Positions 23,770 through 36,439 of a stretch of 64,000 bases of DNA are shown here, piece after piece (the first letter of the stretch is position 1; each line of letters begins with the position of its first letter). Under the pieces are notes generated by a model, which saw only the letters and a list, made by a program, of their open reading frames with translations, did not search any database and had not been told where the DNA came from. This stretch comes from Diabrotica undecimpunctata. Its lineage: Eukaryota; Arthropoda; Insecta; Coleoptera; Chrysomelidae. The position numbers and the translations under genes are program-made. Location: assembly GCF_040954645.1 (NCBI RefSeq), contig NC_092810.1:68756660-68820659 (forward strand). The letters are read 5' to 3'.

Positions 23770-25757
23770 TTGAAGATATCAGATATTTGAAGGTTCAAAA
23801 GGTATATGACGGATAGGTGATGACAAATCCGTGAAGATGTACAGCATATTTTGCTTTGTTTTTTTAACAATCTTAAAAAATGAAAAAAATGTTTGCCTTT
23901 AAAACTTTTCTTGTGCATTTTAGAGAAAAATGGTTTAAACAAAAATTGTAGATCATAAAAAGTTCTTTCGCTTTAAAAGGTTTTAAATTATTATATAAAC
24001 GATTGATCGAGATAATTACAAAAAACCATTATTTTTGCAGTAATTGATGAATGTATTATAAATTTTGGAAATTGTAGCAGTTAGTGAGTTATTAAAGTGT
24101 GTTAAATTTCAACCAGACCTACCAAATAGTTTGTTACTTAATTTGTTTATCCCGGAGAGAGCTTACTTAAAAAACTAGACTTGTCCAAACAGTCACTTTA
24201 AAGGCATTTTAAGATGTATTAAAAAAAGTTAAAGATTTTATTTTTGTAATTAAAAAACAGTTTGAAAAAGAGATGACTTTTTAGCTTATAAAAAAATGTA
24301 TTTGACATTTTTATAATATAACTTTTTATATCATAACTTTAAAATTTTTTTAACTTTTCGAAAAGTTATTTATTTGAATTTGGAAACTCTCAAAAATAAA
24401 GGATCATCTTTTTATGATCTACAATTTTTATTTAAATCATTTTTCTCTAAAATATACAGGTTGTTACAAAAAGATTAGTAACAAATTACTTATACCACGA
24501 TTTGTAGGGATGCAAATATGTCGTTTTAGTAAAACTTACCTATATGCAAAAGAACACCAAGAAAAAATTACGGGGTATTAAAGTTACAAAAAAAACATTT
24601 TTTAATATTACTCCACAACGGTTTGAAATGTTTTTATGAAAATTTACATTATGTGTCAGCATGCCATGGCCAATAAAATCGAAGTAGCGAACTTCTTTGT
24701 AGTATAATATTGGATTAAAACTATTTTACAAATTTTTTGTCTTGTGGGATTTGTTTGTAAAATCACTGATTTAGAAGATATAGCCACCTTTTTACTTGCA
24801 ATATTACATTTTTACAAATAATAAGTTTATTATTAACATTCAATTAGAAACAGAAAAAATATTAATTTAATTTAAAAAGTGTTCAAAATGACCTTCCCTT
24901 TCCCTTTCCTATACACAAGCTCTACATCGTTTCAACAATGAATACCGAATATTTTGAAAAATCAAATGTCTGTCCAAATGCATTAGCGGCGTCTAAAATC
25001 CGGTTTATTGTTCAATTTAAATTTAAATTGTTATTCTGCCATTTCAAAAAACTTTAATTGTTCATTTTCAATTTAATTAGTTCATACAAAACCTTTGTTC
25101 ACAATAACAGCCAAAACACTATCAACATAAAGAACACAGCAACAATTTGCCTACTCGGATAATAAACTTGATATCTGTATAATTGTATTATTTTAACACA
25201 GTTAAAAAAGAGGATGTATCTTCTAAATTAATAATTGTACAAACAAATACCAACAGACAAAAAATTGTAAAATAGGGATTTCATTCAACTGACTTAATCC
25301 AGTATTACACTACAGAAAAGATGGGGGAGAAGGTTTGGAAACCCCTCTAAAATTTAGTAAAGTAGGGAAAAAATTTTCGCTACCTTTGTTTTATTGGCCA
25401 TGGCATGCTAACACCTAATATAAATTGTTATAAACAAATTTTAAATAGTTTTGAAGCAATATTTAAAAAATTGGTTTTATTTTTTAACTTAAACACACTA
25501 TAACTCTGGGTGCACTTTTGCATTTAGGTAAGTTAGACCAACTCGACTTATTTTCATCTCTAAAAATCGTGGTATAATTTATGACCAATATTTTTGTGAC
25601 ACCCTGTATAAGAAACGTTTTATTGGCAAAAAATACCTTTTTTCACATTTTAAGATTGTTTAATAACAAAACAAAGCAAAATTAGCTGTACGTCTTCACG
25701 GAATTGTGATCAGCTACCCTCACATACCGTTTAGAACCTTTAAATACCTGCATAAGA
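23770..25757. repeat. Fold-back element interrupted by a nested MITE
   Basis: Left-arm sequence 23770-23970 has its complement in two pieces: 24400-24452 (GATCTACAATTTTTATTTAA) and 25611-25757 (TCACGGAATTGTG, AACCTTTAAATACC). Joining 24452 to 25611 restores one arm, including ATTTTAGAGAAAAATG on the left against CATTTTTCTCTAAAAT on the right. The original element was about 830 bp, centred near 24.19 kb, with no coding sequence. The 24455-25608 element landed in its right arm. Confidence 0.75.
24455..25608. mobile_element. 1154-bp non-autonomous DNA transposon with ~230 bp TIRs
   Basis: Begins TACAGGTTGTTACAAAAAGA and ends CTGTA after TTTTTGTGACACC, flanked by TA on each side. The arms match over about 230 bp with indels, including TTATACCACGATTT against its complement and GCATGCCATGGCCAATAAAA (24658 on) against TTTTATTGGCCATGGCATGC (25390 on). 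The middle has no transposase. TA target and CAGGGTG-type ends suggest a Tc1/mariner-related MITE, which is inference. Confidence 0.75.
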
Positions 25758-26224
25758 TTTTTTCAGCATTTTTTCTTCCTTGACTGGGTATAAGCACCGC
25801 GACAAAAAATGAAGCAATCAATGGATGCGTTCTAAAATTGATATTTTTCTTATGAATGCTTTTAAATCTTAATTATTTTTTTGTATATATGTTGTATATT
25901 ATATTGGTTGTATCTACCATTAAATGAGTACTTATATAAAATTTTTATTTTTTACTACATTTTGTTAAAAATATTAGGTCACTTGTCCGCTAGCTAATTC
26001 CGAAAGCCGTGGCATTTTGCCCCTCCTGCCACGCTATATTTACGCCACTGGTTAAAAAACTTTTAGAGCTTGGAATGGAAAACAAATCCCGAAAGAACGA
26101 TGTACTGGAACTATTTACACATTACATGAAAAATAGTACTAAAATATTGAAACTGCATAGGAATAGCCATCCTTGATACAATATATAAATATATTATGGT
26201 TGTTGAAATGCATATTTGGGGGAG

Positions 26225-27235
26225 CCTCCCAGTGAGTATCAAAATGCTTTTAGACCTGGTTGATCAACAGCAAAGCAATTTTTTTTGCTAAGCGAATATT
26301 AGAAAAAACTAACGAAATTAATGTCAACACCGTCTATCTTTTCATTGATTTTAAGCCAGTTTATGATATCGTGCCAAGAAGTAAATTTTATGAAGCCATA
26401 GACGAATATAATTTCTCCCATAAATTCGCAAAACCGACGAAGGTTATGAATGCATATGTTGATGCACAGGAAAAGTACAAATACGTTCATAAACGTTTAA
26501 AATCGTGTCTAAGTTTTAACACAATTGTGGAAAAAGGGGTAAGAGATGACACACTAAGTACCAGAGAACAACTTTTAATAAATTTTAGCAAATTATAACC
26601 TACGCCGATGATCTGGACGTAATATCCGTACGGCATTTAAGTTAACAGAAATGTATAATAGTTTTTTAAATCCTTCAGAAAGTATAAATAAATGGGGCAA
26701 ACTAAAATGATGACATCAACATGCAACAACAGAGTGAGATATATTGGTCGTCGACAATTCTAGTTTTTGGGTAGTAGAAAAATTCACTTACTTAGGATCC
26801 CTTATGACCAATGAGAACTCGTATCGCAGAAGAGATCAAATGGAGGATAATTCTAGTAAACCAGTGCTACTTCAGCTGAGTAAACAACTAAAAAACAGAA
26901 ACTTATATTAAAAAACAAAAATTCAAAACCTTATATTAGAAGATGAAAACCTTTTACTCATCTTTGAACGATGGATCATAATGGGGATATTTGGTGTGTC
27001 ATCTGTAAAAATGGTATCTTGAGAGACGTCATACCTGCGAAACATCTAACAAACACAAACATATACCTGATGGAAAAGAAGTGATATTTCTTATAAAAAT
27101 AGGAAGACTAAGATGACATAACAGAACAGAAAACCCTCCTAGACAAATCCATATGTTATGTTATAACAAATGAAAGTAGACGTAAAGGTAGGGCAAAACT
27201 TGATGGAATGATGGTGTAACATAAGGCCACCCACT
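26225..27235 (+). pseudogene. RTE-type reverse transcriptase to C-terminal end, broken
   Basis: Starts in the RT fingers (ILEKTNEINVNTVYLFIDFK at 26300, then YDIVPRSKFYEAIDEYNF), continues to the catalytic ITYADDLDVIS near 26598 in a new frame, KMMTSTCNNRVRYIG near 26703, a YLGSLMTNENS-like block near 26790, and DGVW-type tail debris to RRKGRAKLDGMM near 27200. Several frameshifts and a deletion after the fingers separate the blocks. The YADD residues are present. Endonuclease is absent. Confidence 0.8.
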
Positions 27236-27295
27236 ATATTAACTGGCGGGGAAAATGAGACCGTTTGTTTTTTAAGGGCAGAAGAGAAAGAAGTT

Positions 27296-27864
27296 TATAG
27301 CGGTCCACTTTTCTGGTTTCATCGTTTTTGGCCGACATCTTGATATTTCCAGGGATAAGTTTTGGGTTAATGGGATGATGGGGTAGTTTTTGGGGATTGG
27401 TTAATATACCAACTAACAGCAATTAATTAGCAATAAAATATGCCGCCAAGATGGGCCCTGTACTCCTTTTCCTTGCCGAGATATAGCTAACGCTATGTTA
27501 GCTTTACCGTAAATTTAACATAATCATTGTTACTGGTACACGGTTGCGCAGCAATAAACTGTTTCTTGGCGTAAAACTTCGGCAATAAATTAGCAATCAA
27601 TTCCTTGCGGTTCGCTTTTTTCCCGGTATCTCGGTTTTCCGGGAGTGTGGTTTAAGGTAGGGGATGATGGGATAGCTTGTTTTGGTTGGTATGGTTTTTG
27701 GGGTAATAAAATATGCCGCCAAGATGCCAAGATATAGCTATGGCTATGCTAGCTTTACCGTAAAGTTAGCATACCCACTGTTTCTCGCAAACGGGTACAG
27801 CAATAATTTTTTTCTTTTCGTAATAAATTAGCAATAAATTATAGTGCTGGTCTGAATTCGGCCT
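27296..27864 (+). repeat. One arm (two ~300 bp units) of the satellite-like fold-back family
   Basis: Contains two head-to-tail units. Each runs from CGGTCCACTT or CGGTTCGCTT through CCGATATCTCG-like, GGGATGATGGG and AAATATGCCGCCAAGATG blocks to AGCAATAAA, and the arm ends GGTCTGAATTCGGCCTTATA. The same order and terminus occur at 46400-47010. The opposite arm is missing here. Confidence 0.7.
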
Positions 27865-29985
27865 TATAAAACGGATATGCTAACTTTACAGATATGTAAG
27901 TTTTTTTGAAAACATTGTTGAGTATTATTTCCACTAGATACTGATTTCTGTTTGACACTATTTTATTAAATTCCTGTTTAGTTTATCTGATATACAGAGT
28001 TCATGTGTACATTCCGCTAAGCAAATAAAAATCTTTGGAAAAACAGAGAGATGTTTACAGGTTTGAAGACCCAACTGGAAAGTTGCTAAATTTCTTAAAA
28101 GTCTTGATTAAGAGTCAAGGGGGCCATCGATATATTGAGCATCAAGGTAGATTCAGAGCTGCTGTCTGGCTTATTTGTCTGTATAATTTGAGATTTAGTA
28201 CTAGTTCGTATTCGTACTATTAGATCTATTAAATCAATTATTGCCATCTTCGCCGAGCCGTCGCACTCTTCGACCATTTCTGCCTTTCTGTCGTATTTTC
28301 CCTAGTCTATTTCTTCCTAATTTAAATAGCAATAAGGTATTCAGAGATTCTTACAAAATGATCTCAGTCGTGTAAAGACCTATTAAAATGGTGTGTATAT
28401 GAATGCTAAAAAAATTAGAGCGACAAACGCAACGGTTGACAACCAATAGGCCTGAATAGAGAAAAAGACTTAAGAAGATCGACAATCGACTATAGGACTG
28501 TAACACTAATGATGATGATAGCATTTTCATCAAAAACCATTTGATTAGTTTACGGTTTCGGGTAATTAAATCAAACACCAAACTCTAATATAATTATAAG
28601 ACAAGGCATGAATGCCCCGACTTCCCGATTACATTGAACTCTTGGGCCCTATATTATGGCTTATCAGATAGTAATAGACGAAAGACAATGACAGAGACCT
28701 AGAGACTTTTGAAGATCTTTTTGATCTAAAATTGACACGGATGCAGCACGAACCAGCCTTCGTCAAATTGTAGGCCTTAAAACGAGTCTACATTTATAAA
28801 ATGCGTTTTTACTGCTTAGACAGTGATATTCCGATTGTATTTAACAAAATTGACTAAATATTGATCTTCTGTTTAATTTGTACCCTACCTCGCACAGTGT
28901 GGTATTTTACATAAAAAGCTGGTGAAAAATGGAAATGTCAAAAACTAGCATTTCGGGCTGATTCTCGTCCCTAAACTAAAAAGTTGTATGTTACACATAT
29001 GTGATAGCCTTACCAAACAAATTTTACAGCACCTACTTCGTAACACATTTTGGCTTCATTTAGTTGTGAGTATTTAGTACACTTTTTAGCACGCATTGTT
29101 ATTTATTTTTATAATTCAAGTGATTTTTATGAAACTAGAACTTCAATCCAAATTACTCCAATTTTTTGTATAATTTTCAATATAAACGAATGATTTTAGT
29201 TACCTTCTATTCATCGATATTGCATAAGAGTTATTTCATAATAAAGAGTATATACTAAAGAGTAGCTACTTTCATAAACAGTTTTCAAAAGTTTTCACAA
29301 ATTTTTACAAAATAAAATAAAAACTAAAATACGGTGAGTAGTACAAGCTGATTTTTATGAATTGGTTATTTTGTTAAGACAATTGTGTAATTTTGTGAAA
29401 ACAGTAAAATTATGTCGCTGTTTAGTGCCAACTTGATAAGAGTAATGACATGCATACCGTAAATAAACAATAACGTGTTAATTGTTGTAAATTCTCTTGA
29501 CAACCATATTTATTTCTAAACTCACGTAAATATACTTGTTTTGTTATAATTATAATCTTATATGAAGATTAAAACAAGAGCAATGACATGAGGTTCAACA
29601 ATCTACCTTGTTTATTTTATGCATCAAACATTTATATTTTATTGAACTATTAAATAAAATAGCAAAACATTCTTATACCCTTGTATATATTTGAACTTCA
29701 AATGTTTCTCTTTTTACTAACCGTTTCTTTCAAAAGTATTGAACTTCGAATCGCTTTTTTCATTTTAGCATCTTTTTAATGTTGAGTTATTTCATTTCCA
29801 TTTTGTCAAATTCCTTACTTATAACTGAGAATGTACAGTCATAATTTAATAGGAAAAATGTTTAGAGAGACATATTTTTTTCTTCCAAAAAGGCGTTTTG
29901 GTTAAAGAAAAAAATATAATAACATTTATATCCTAGTAAAAATAGTTATAAATAAGGAACCCATTAAAAAGGATCTAAAAATACT
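27865..29985. other. AT-rich interval without recognised genes
   Basis: 28035-28223 and 28351-28581 hold short open frames without family motifs. Around 28430-28530, GACTTAAGAAGATCGACAAT followed by ATGATGATGATAG resembles the 3' end of an RTE-like element, but too little remains to assign. The rest shows nothing supportable. Confidence 0.35.
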
Positions 29986-30011
29986 TGAGACAACTGAGAC
30001 CATTTTTCTGG

Positions 30012-30260
30012 AAAAGACTTCATTGACTCTGTTGATTTTAAATCGCCTTATGACAGCTAACACAGGAAATCCCTGTACAATTCAGTGCAATAGTTTGGAA
30101 TACCAAATTACTTGGTAAACTTAATAAAACTAACTACCGAAAATATAGAGAGAGCAAGGTTCGGTAAGGTGGAGAGCTTACCCGCAAAATCACAATTCAT
30201 AATCACGTTCGACAAGATGGTAAGCTCTTTTGCACTCAGTTTAAGTTAGCCCAACAAAAA
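30012..30260 (+). pseudogene. RTE-type RT fingers/palm fragment
   Basis: Reads SVDFKSPYDS, a stop, then SLYNSVQ, FGIPNYLVNLIKLTTENIER and VESLPAKSQFIITFDKMVSS. These parallel 'IDFK.AYDS..R..LY..L...GIP..LV.LIK.TL......V.G.....F....G..QGD'. The QGD block has decayed and no YADD follows. Confidence 0.55.
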
Positions 30261-30399
30261 GTGATCAAAACCTCTGGAATAACACCAATAACACATATTT
30301 ATCACAAAAAATTGGTTCAATTCACCGGAATTTACCAGCAAAAATCCTGCTTCCGGCAGATAATACCTTAAATAAGTTAGTACCCTTTTTCGTTTGGAG

Positions 30400-31184
30400 A
30401 AGTACAGAGGTGGAGACTGAAACTTGTCGTTGAAAATTAAGAGTCAAGTTACTTTGTTTAATTGGAATAAAATATATTGTTTATCAAAATTGTGAAGAAT
30501 AGTAATAATTGATTATAAAGAAACAGCAGTTTTTGTATCTTTCGGGCTAATGTGACCCATTTACCAAGTTCTAAGGTTATGACATATTGCAGCCCAAAAC
30601 AGTTCTGTACATATCAGGAATTCCTTGAACCAGGAGAGGAGATTTAGTCTAGGATCCAGGGAGGGTTGGGTAGGCACTTTTATGTACCGTCGGTACCTTG
30701 ACGTTTTTTTATGTTTTTTGGTGCATAGATTCGATTTTTCGAGGGTGCCACCAGGCTGAAAAGCCGTCAGATCCTTTTTATTAACAATTTAATTGTTTAA
30801 ATTATTGTATCCCCTAAACTATTAAAAATATTTAATTTTACCACAAATGAACATTGTCTCTGTTGAAAAAATTAACAAAATGGCGTATGGTAAACTTTGA
30901 TCCGATTGTAAGAACCGTAGTTATAACAAATTTCGTAAAAACAATTGCAAAATAGGCATTCGATGGGCCTTTTTTAAGTATAACTCAGCGTTCATTCGTG
31001 AAATTAATTTTCAAAACTCTCTCATTTTAAAGAGGAGTTTTAATGAATGTGTAGATTAATTTTCCCTTTTTATATTTATGTTAGTTTGACTATTATGTCA
31101 ATTCTTACTTTTTATTAACATTTATTTACGATAATTAAACCTATATTTAATCAACTCGTTATTTATTATTCTAAATTATCTCAC
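30400..31184. other. AT-rich interval without recognised genes
   Basis: No coding motifs. The stretch 30700-31030 has the texture of a dispersed non-coding repeat, but no partner copy was found in the window. Confidence 0.35.
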
Positions 31185-31560
31185 AGCGGCAGGCCTGGGA
31201 GACTTGGACACTTACTTCAAAAAAATATGAATCTACTAGAAACTTTTTAAAAGGACAGTCCTAAGAATAATATATGGAACCATAAATAACAATGTATTAT
31301 GAAGGACCCGTTTTAATTTTGAGTTCTCTAAAGGCGAATAACGCCTCCTGAACAATGTGGAAGCAGATCTACAGATGCTGGGAATAACGACCTTAAAAAA
31401 ACTGGTCCTGAATATAGAGAACTCTGGAAAGATATTTTATATAGAAGGTTATCAAAGTATAAAAAAAGACTTACAAGTACTTCAAAACACCTTCAGGAAA
31501 TAAATTTGGGATTAAGAAGCTAGTTAAACAACATTGAAAAAATTAAGAGAATACTATATA
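31185..31560 (+). pseudogene. RTE-like RT C-terminal fragment
   Basis: Starts with ETWTLTSKKYESTRNFLKGQ and YMEP, matching 'YG.E.WT......L..FERKILR.IYG'. The remainder to about 31560 is decayed and not clearly homologous. It ends shortly before the left tip of the piggyBac element at 31642. Confidence 0.5.
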
Positions 31561-31641
31561 AATAGTGTCCTTATTGACGACTATAAACCTACTATATTAA
31601 ATATTGGCTTTATAATTGTCCCAATATATTAAATATATTAA

Positions 31642-33968
31642 CCCTGCGTTGATGTGGTGGGGTGTTATACACCCCACGCATGCAAAAAATGGAATTTCTC
31701 TCAAAAACAGCATCTTACCGCCCTCTATTGTTCAGTAGCTGTTACTATAACATCACTCTATCGAGTAGCATTGTTATTTTCATAATTTCTTCAATACCCA
31801 CTTACATAGATGTCAGAATATGCCGCAGGGTTATGTCACACCCCACCACACCTCTGGCGTCTGTCAGTTAATCATTGTTGATGCCTGGACATTTTTTCCG
31901 AACTTCACGTGATTTTTTGTTTTTTACTTTGGTTGTTGTGCTCAAAATTTGTTATGAACATGTGTAGTTATGAACAAGAGCAAGCAAGGTTACTAAGATT
32001 CTGGGAAGAGGTACAAAGTGATGAAGATGAGACTATTCCTGATTCCGAAGACGAAGTGCAGCTCGACAATGTTAGTAAAAGTTCTCATGACACAGACAAA
32101 GAACAAGATGGCGACGAAGATGAAAGTGAACAAGAGAATGGAGATGATGTGAGTACATTTGCTAGATATTATTGGGGCAGAGATAAAGTGACGAAATGGG
32201 CTAAAAAGGTAGAACTACGATCGGTTCGCACTAGAGTCGAAAATATAATTTCTTAATTGCCTGGCGTGAAACGACACGCTAAAGAAGCTAAAACTGCAAT
32301 TGATTATTGGAAGCTTTTCATGGATGACATAATCATTGCTGATATTGTAAAACATACTAATGAGAAAATCAATTCAGTAAATGAACGTTACAACGATGAT
32401 CACCAATACATAGTAAAAGAGACCTCCGAGCAAGAAATCAAGGCTGTATTTGGATTACTTTATTTAGCAGGAATTCATCGATTGTCCCGGCGAAACCTTG
32501 AAGATTTCTGGGCAAATAACGGCACAGAAATGCCAATATTCAAGAAAACTATGTCTCTACTAATGAGCTACACGCGTAGAGAGAATCAAAATCGATAAAT
32601 TAGCCCCAATTAGAGGTGTTTTCGAAAGAGTAGTTTACAATTTTCAGTCTGCCTGTACAACTGGCATGTATCTCACTGTTGATGAAAAATTGGAGGCATT
32701 TCGTGGCAGATGCCCTTTTCGGCAATACATTCCCAATAAACCGGCTCGTTATGGAATCAAAATATTTGCTTTATTCGATTCAAGATGTTATTATACTACA
32801 AACTTGGAAATTTATTGTGGTTCTCAACCGGATGGTCCTTTCAAACTGAGTACGAAGCCTACAGATGCAGTTTTACGATTGATTTCACCAGTGTCTGGCA
32901 GCAAACGAAATATCACATTCGATAATTGGTTCACTAATTATCCATTAATGCAACAACTTCTTGAAGAACACCAATTAACATCTGTGGGTACTGTCCGAAA
33001 GAACAAGAAGCAAATTCCTTCCACAATGGTCAACACAAAAAATCGAGAACAGTATTCTATACTTTTTGGTTTCCAAAAAAATCAACCTTAGTATCCTATA
33101 TCCCAAAGAAAAACAAAAATGTTCTGTTGTTATCAACACTACACCATGATGAAAGAATAGACTCATCTACGGGAAACGCTAGGAAGCCAGAAATAGTCAC
33201 ATTCTACAATGTTACTAAAGGAGGGGTTGACACGCGCATAGGGTTCTATGCGCTCTTGAATATGTGTGAAATTAACTCCCAAGTAATCTATAAGATCAAC
33301 AATAATGACTATACACTGAAGCGTCGAAAATATTTGAAATATCTTAGTTTGTCACTGATATCAGATTATATGGAAGAAAGACAACAGAATCCTCGGTTGC
33401 CGAGAAAACTGCGTGAGACACCGGGCTATAAGACTGCAGATTGTGATGAACCGTTGCCTAAACGCCAGAAAGTACAAGGTAGATGTGTAGTGTGTCCCAG
33501 AACAAGAGAAAGAAAAAGTCGCTACGTGTGTTAGGCAGACATTTTGTTTGTTTAGAACACGCATGTTTCAAATGCGATACTTGCGTCAACGAGGAAAGTC
33601 AGTAAATTAATCATAATGTAACTTTTGTTGTTAAATATGTATTATTCTTTATAATGTTTATTTGTTTATAAGTCAATAAAGAAAATTGTGTTGTGTTTTG
33701 TGTTCTTAAGTCTTTAGTTTTTTTTCATTTCAGAAAAATGTAATGATTGTAAGTTGCTATTTCTGCTATTTTTGAACTGTGCAATAAATTGTTTGAGCTG
33801 ATAATACTTTTTCAATTTTTTTAAAAGTACGTACTATTTCAAACGAAAAGTATATACTTTTGATGCAGATACTTAAGTATTGAGTTTTCCAAGACGTATT
33901 TTGCTATGGGGTATGTTACACCCCACCACACCAGACACGTAAGTTTTAGGCACCAAACCAACGCAGGG
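31642..33968 (+). mobile_element. piggyBac-family transposon with terminal repeats
   Basis: The left tip CCCTGCGTTGATGTGGTGGG is preceded by TTAA at 31638-31641. The right tip ends CAACGCAGGG at 33968, followed by TTGA. Inside both ends lies GGGGTGTTA/TAACACCCC-type sequence, giving inner inverted repeats (31662-31676; 33905-33925, TTACACCCCACCACACC). Length about 2.33 kb, normal for the family. The right TTAA has apparently mutated to TTGA. The transposase inside is frame-broken. Confidence 0.85.
31954..33605 (+). pseudogene. piggyBac transposase, frame-broken
   Basis: A cut-and-paste transposase of the DDD type acting at TTAA. An acidic N-terminal region (DEDETIPDSEDE) precedes a stop at 32254-32256, then YWKLFMDDIIIADIVKHTNE and FGLLYLAGIHR. 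After a frameshift near 32590 come TTGMYLTVDEKLEAFRG (first D), KPARYGIKIFALFDS and NITFDNWFTNYPL (second D). After another shift near 33090 comes YNVTKGGVDTR (third D). About 20 codons normally following GGVD (through the R.TRRWP block) are missing before FYALLNMCEINSQVIYKINN. The Cys-rich end CVVCPRTRERKSRYVC needs one more shift to reach RHFVCLEHACFKCDTC and the stop at 33603-33605. All three aspartates survive. Confidence 0.85.
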
Positions 33969-34865
33969 TTGAGGGGCAGACGTCAAATACAAACAAAATG
34001 ATTAGATTTAAAAACGTCCACGCTTTAGAGGATGTTCTGAAATATTCTGAAATTGAAATATAAGTATAGGCTACTTCTCTTATAATACCCTTTTTATAAT
34101 TCACCAAGTTCTTATGGCGAAAAAACTATATGACACTACTTTTATTAAAAAAAACTTTTGAAGAGTACTAAGATGGGGGATTAAAATACAAAAAATGTGA
34201 ATTGTAACGCATAACTTTAAACAAAAATTCTTCTAAAACACCGTAGTCGAAAGCTATGCATGTTTCGTAAAAACAACATCTGGCAAATATCTGGTAGTTC
34301 GGGAAGTAATAAATTTTCTAAAATATATCTGTGTATCATATTTATATTGTTGACATAATCAGTTATAAAACTGTAAAAAGTAATTTGTTAATATATCTAC
34401 ATACACAACAATCTCTAAATTTTAATACACGCAATTTCACCAGGTAAAAGAAAACAAGTTTTGGTTTCTACTTACACCACAAGATTATTAATACCGCGAA
34501 GGCTAATCAAGTATTTATTATAGAACAAAAGATGTGGTTTGATATAAGTACAGTTTAAAAAAGAATAAAAAAATATTGTTACCACAAAATTTGATTAAAA
34601 AATTGAATATTTTCTCAATTGAAATAATTTACGTTAGTGGTTGAAATAGACGGCACTAATACTTTTGATAGGATTGTGAAAATATAAAACAATAAAATAT
34701 AAACAACAGAATTAAGAATAAAGCCAGTAAACTAAGTACTGAATGTAGTCAGGTAAATAGGAATAGACTTTGAACTTAAAAAATCACGAATAATTGAAAA
34801 TCACAAAAATACTCTTAAATATACTTAATTAAGTAAAAGAAAATAATAAAAACAATTCTTGGATC
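33969..34865. other. AT-rich interval without recognised features
   Basis: Nothing with a coding or terminal-repeat signature could be supported. Confidence 0.4.
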
Positions 34866-35110
34866 TGACATCATCTGCAATGGATAGGACACGTGATCAG
34901 AAGTCCAGCAAATGAGATGATCAAAAAAGTTACGAGATGGATTCCAATCTAACGAAGAAACTAAGGGAGACAAGAGGAATATAATAGTATGGATGCCATA
35001 AAAGAAAAATGCTGAAATAGGAACGAATCAAGACAGATAACGAAATCAGCCCGAACACACAATAAATTATAATCAATACAGAAAGAAAGGGGACTAATCC
35101 ACCTCAGGAT
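34866..35110 (+). pseudogene. RTE-like RT C-terminal fragment
   Basis: Reads HLQWIGHVIRSPANEMIKKV, then TRWIPI and RRN, corresponding to 'RLRWLGHV.RM....V...W.P.GRRRRGRP' tails. The downstream part to 35110 is decayed. No catalytic palm. Confidence 0.55.
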
Positions 35111-35499
35111 AATACGCGAAAACATAAGCAATAGTCCAAACGGGTTGAAAGACACAATGCGGTGATAATGATAATCAAGTAAGCCCGAGTAAAATTTTCC
35201 ATGTGAACTCAGCTTGATGTAGCAAAATAATGACCAGCGACCAATATCAAGAGTTCCAGAGAGCTGTTAAATTCTGAAGAATTAATTATAGTCTCGGTAC
35301 GGTATGGGCACACTGTCATGCCGGACAGCACTTGGTTCCAACTCGTGGGAATGAAATGGACACGAGACAAAAAGAGATGGTTCAAAGGAGGACTCCGAAA
35401 TAAGTGACTTTTCTGAGTCTAAGAATAAAAATATTAAATAAACGTACAGAAAGCGACCACGGTCGCGGAAACTAGCTGTATTTAAATATGTCCCGATGA

Positions 35500-35660
35500 C
35501 TTCAATAACAGTCCTACAGGAGAACCTTAGGCACAGTAAGGCAGCTTCTGCAAAAGTTATCGTTGACATGCTATAATTCAATATCGCCTTGATACAAGAG
35601 CCTTTAGCATAGCAACGAACGAGTTAACGTCCACTGATTTCTACAAAGGAAAAATACTTG
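35500..35660 (+). pseudogene. Endonuclease N-terminal fragment of an R1/Jockey-type element
   Basis: Reads LRHSKAASAKVIVDML, a stop, then FNIALIQEP. This is the beginning of the apurinic-like endonuclease in R1/Jockey-type ORF2 ('LQ.NL.HSK.A.......L......D..LIQEPW'), with the catalytic Glu in QEP retained. The upstream open stretch 35225-35500 may be its ORF1-ORF2 junction, but nothing there is diagnostic. Confidence 0.6.
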
Positions 35661-36439
35661 TTAAACTAAAGTTCATTAGCCGATGTTTTTGGTAATTCAC
35701 GTGCCTAAAAGTTTAAAAGTTTACCAACAGTTAGGAATTCAAATCCAGTCCAATTTAGAAAGTTTCATAAATTGAACCAAAATACCGGTGAACAGAATAT
35801 AAGAAATATCTTAACAAAACTTCACGCCATTAAACATCATGTTCCTCCTACTCCACTGTAACATTTCGGATATCATTTTAGCTTAAGCTGTTTTAAATTT
35901 TCTTGTCTTTTAGGAGTTAACTGGAAATTAGTGAAATAACAAAAAAATAAATTGGAAATAAACTAAACCATGGTACACAATGGCAATTGTTATTGGTTGT
36001 AATAAAATATAGGTAGATATCGAATCCAGAATGAGAACCTCTCAGCAGAAAGTTCAATTGAAAAATTCTATGAAAACTTAAGAGACAAATACAAGAAGCG
36101 GTTACCGAAATACCTGTCAAAAAAAAACTGTACGAGAAAGCACTAGAAGCAAATGTTCCAGATGACCGGAAAGATGTTCTCTCAGATAGATAACTATAAG
36201 GGAAACACTCAAGCCAGTAACATGAAACTGGCATGGAAACTATTAATAAAAGACCATAGAACAGACAATAAAGAACATAGCACAAAGGAAGAACGTTAAT
36301 TATAGCACATAAATGAAAGCTTGTTAGGTTTGTTAGACGTCCAAAACCAGTATCGAAAAAACGGGGTCAAACAAACACACAGTTATAAAAGGTGTGCAAA
36401 ATCTATACCATCATGAGTAGTATAAAGATGGGTAAAAAA
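35661..36439. other. Interval with uncertain retroelement debris
   Basis: 36080-36200 is lysine-rich (YENLRDKYKKRLPKYLS) and could be decayed sequence upstream of the RT at 36440, but no diagnostic block was found. The rest is AT-rich and unassigned. Confidence 0.35.

Noticed and set aside
35282..36285. Minus-strand ORFs at 35282-35581 and 35917-36285 as membrane-like proteins
   Set aside because: They are shadows opposite plus-strand retroelement debris and AT-rich sequence, with no domain evidence.
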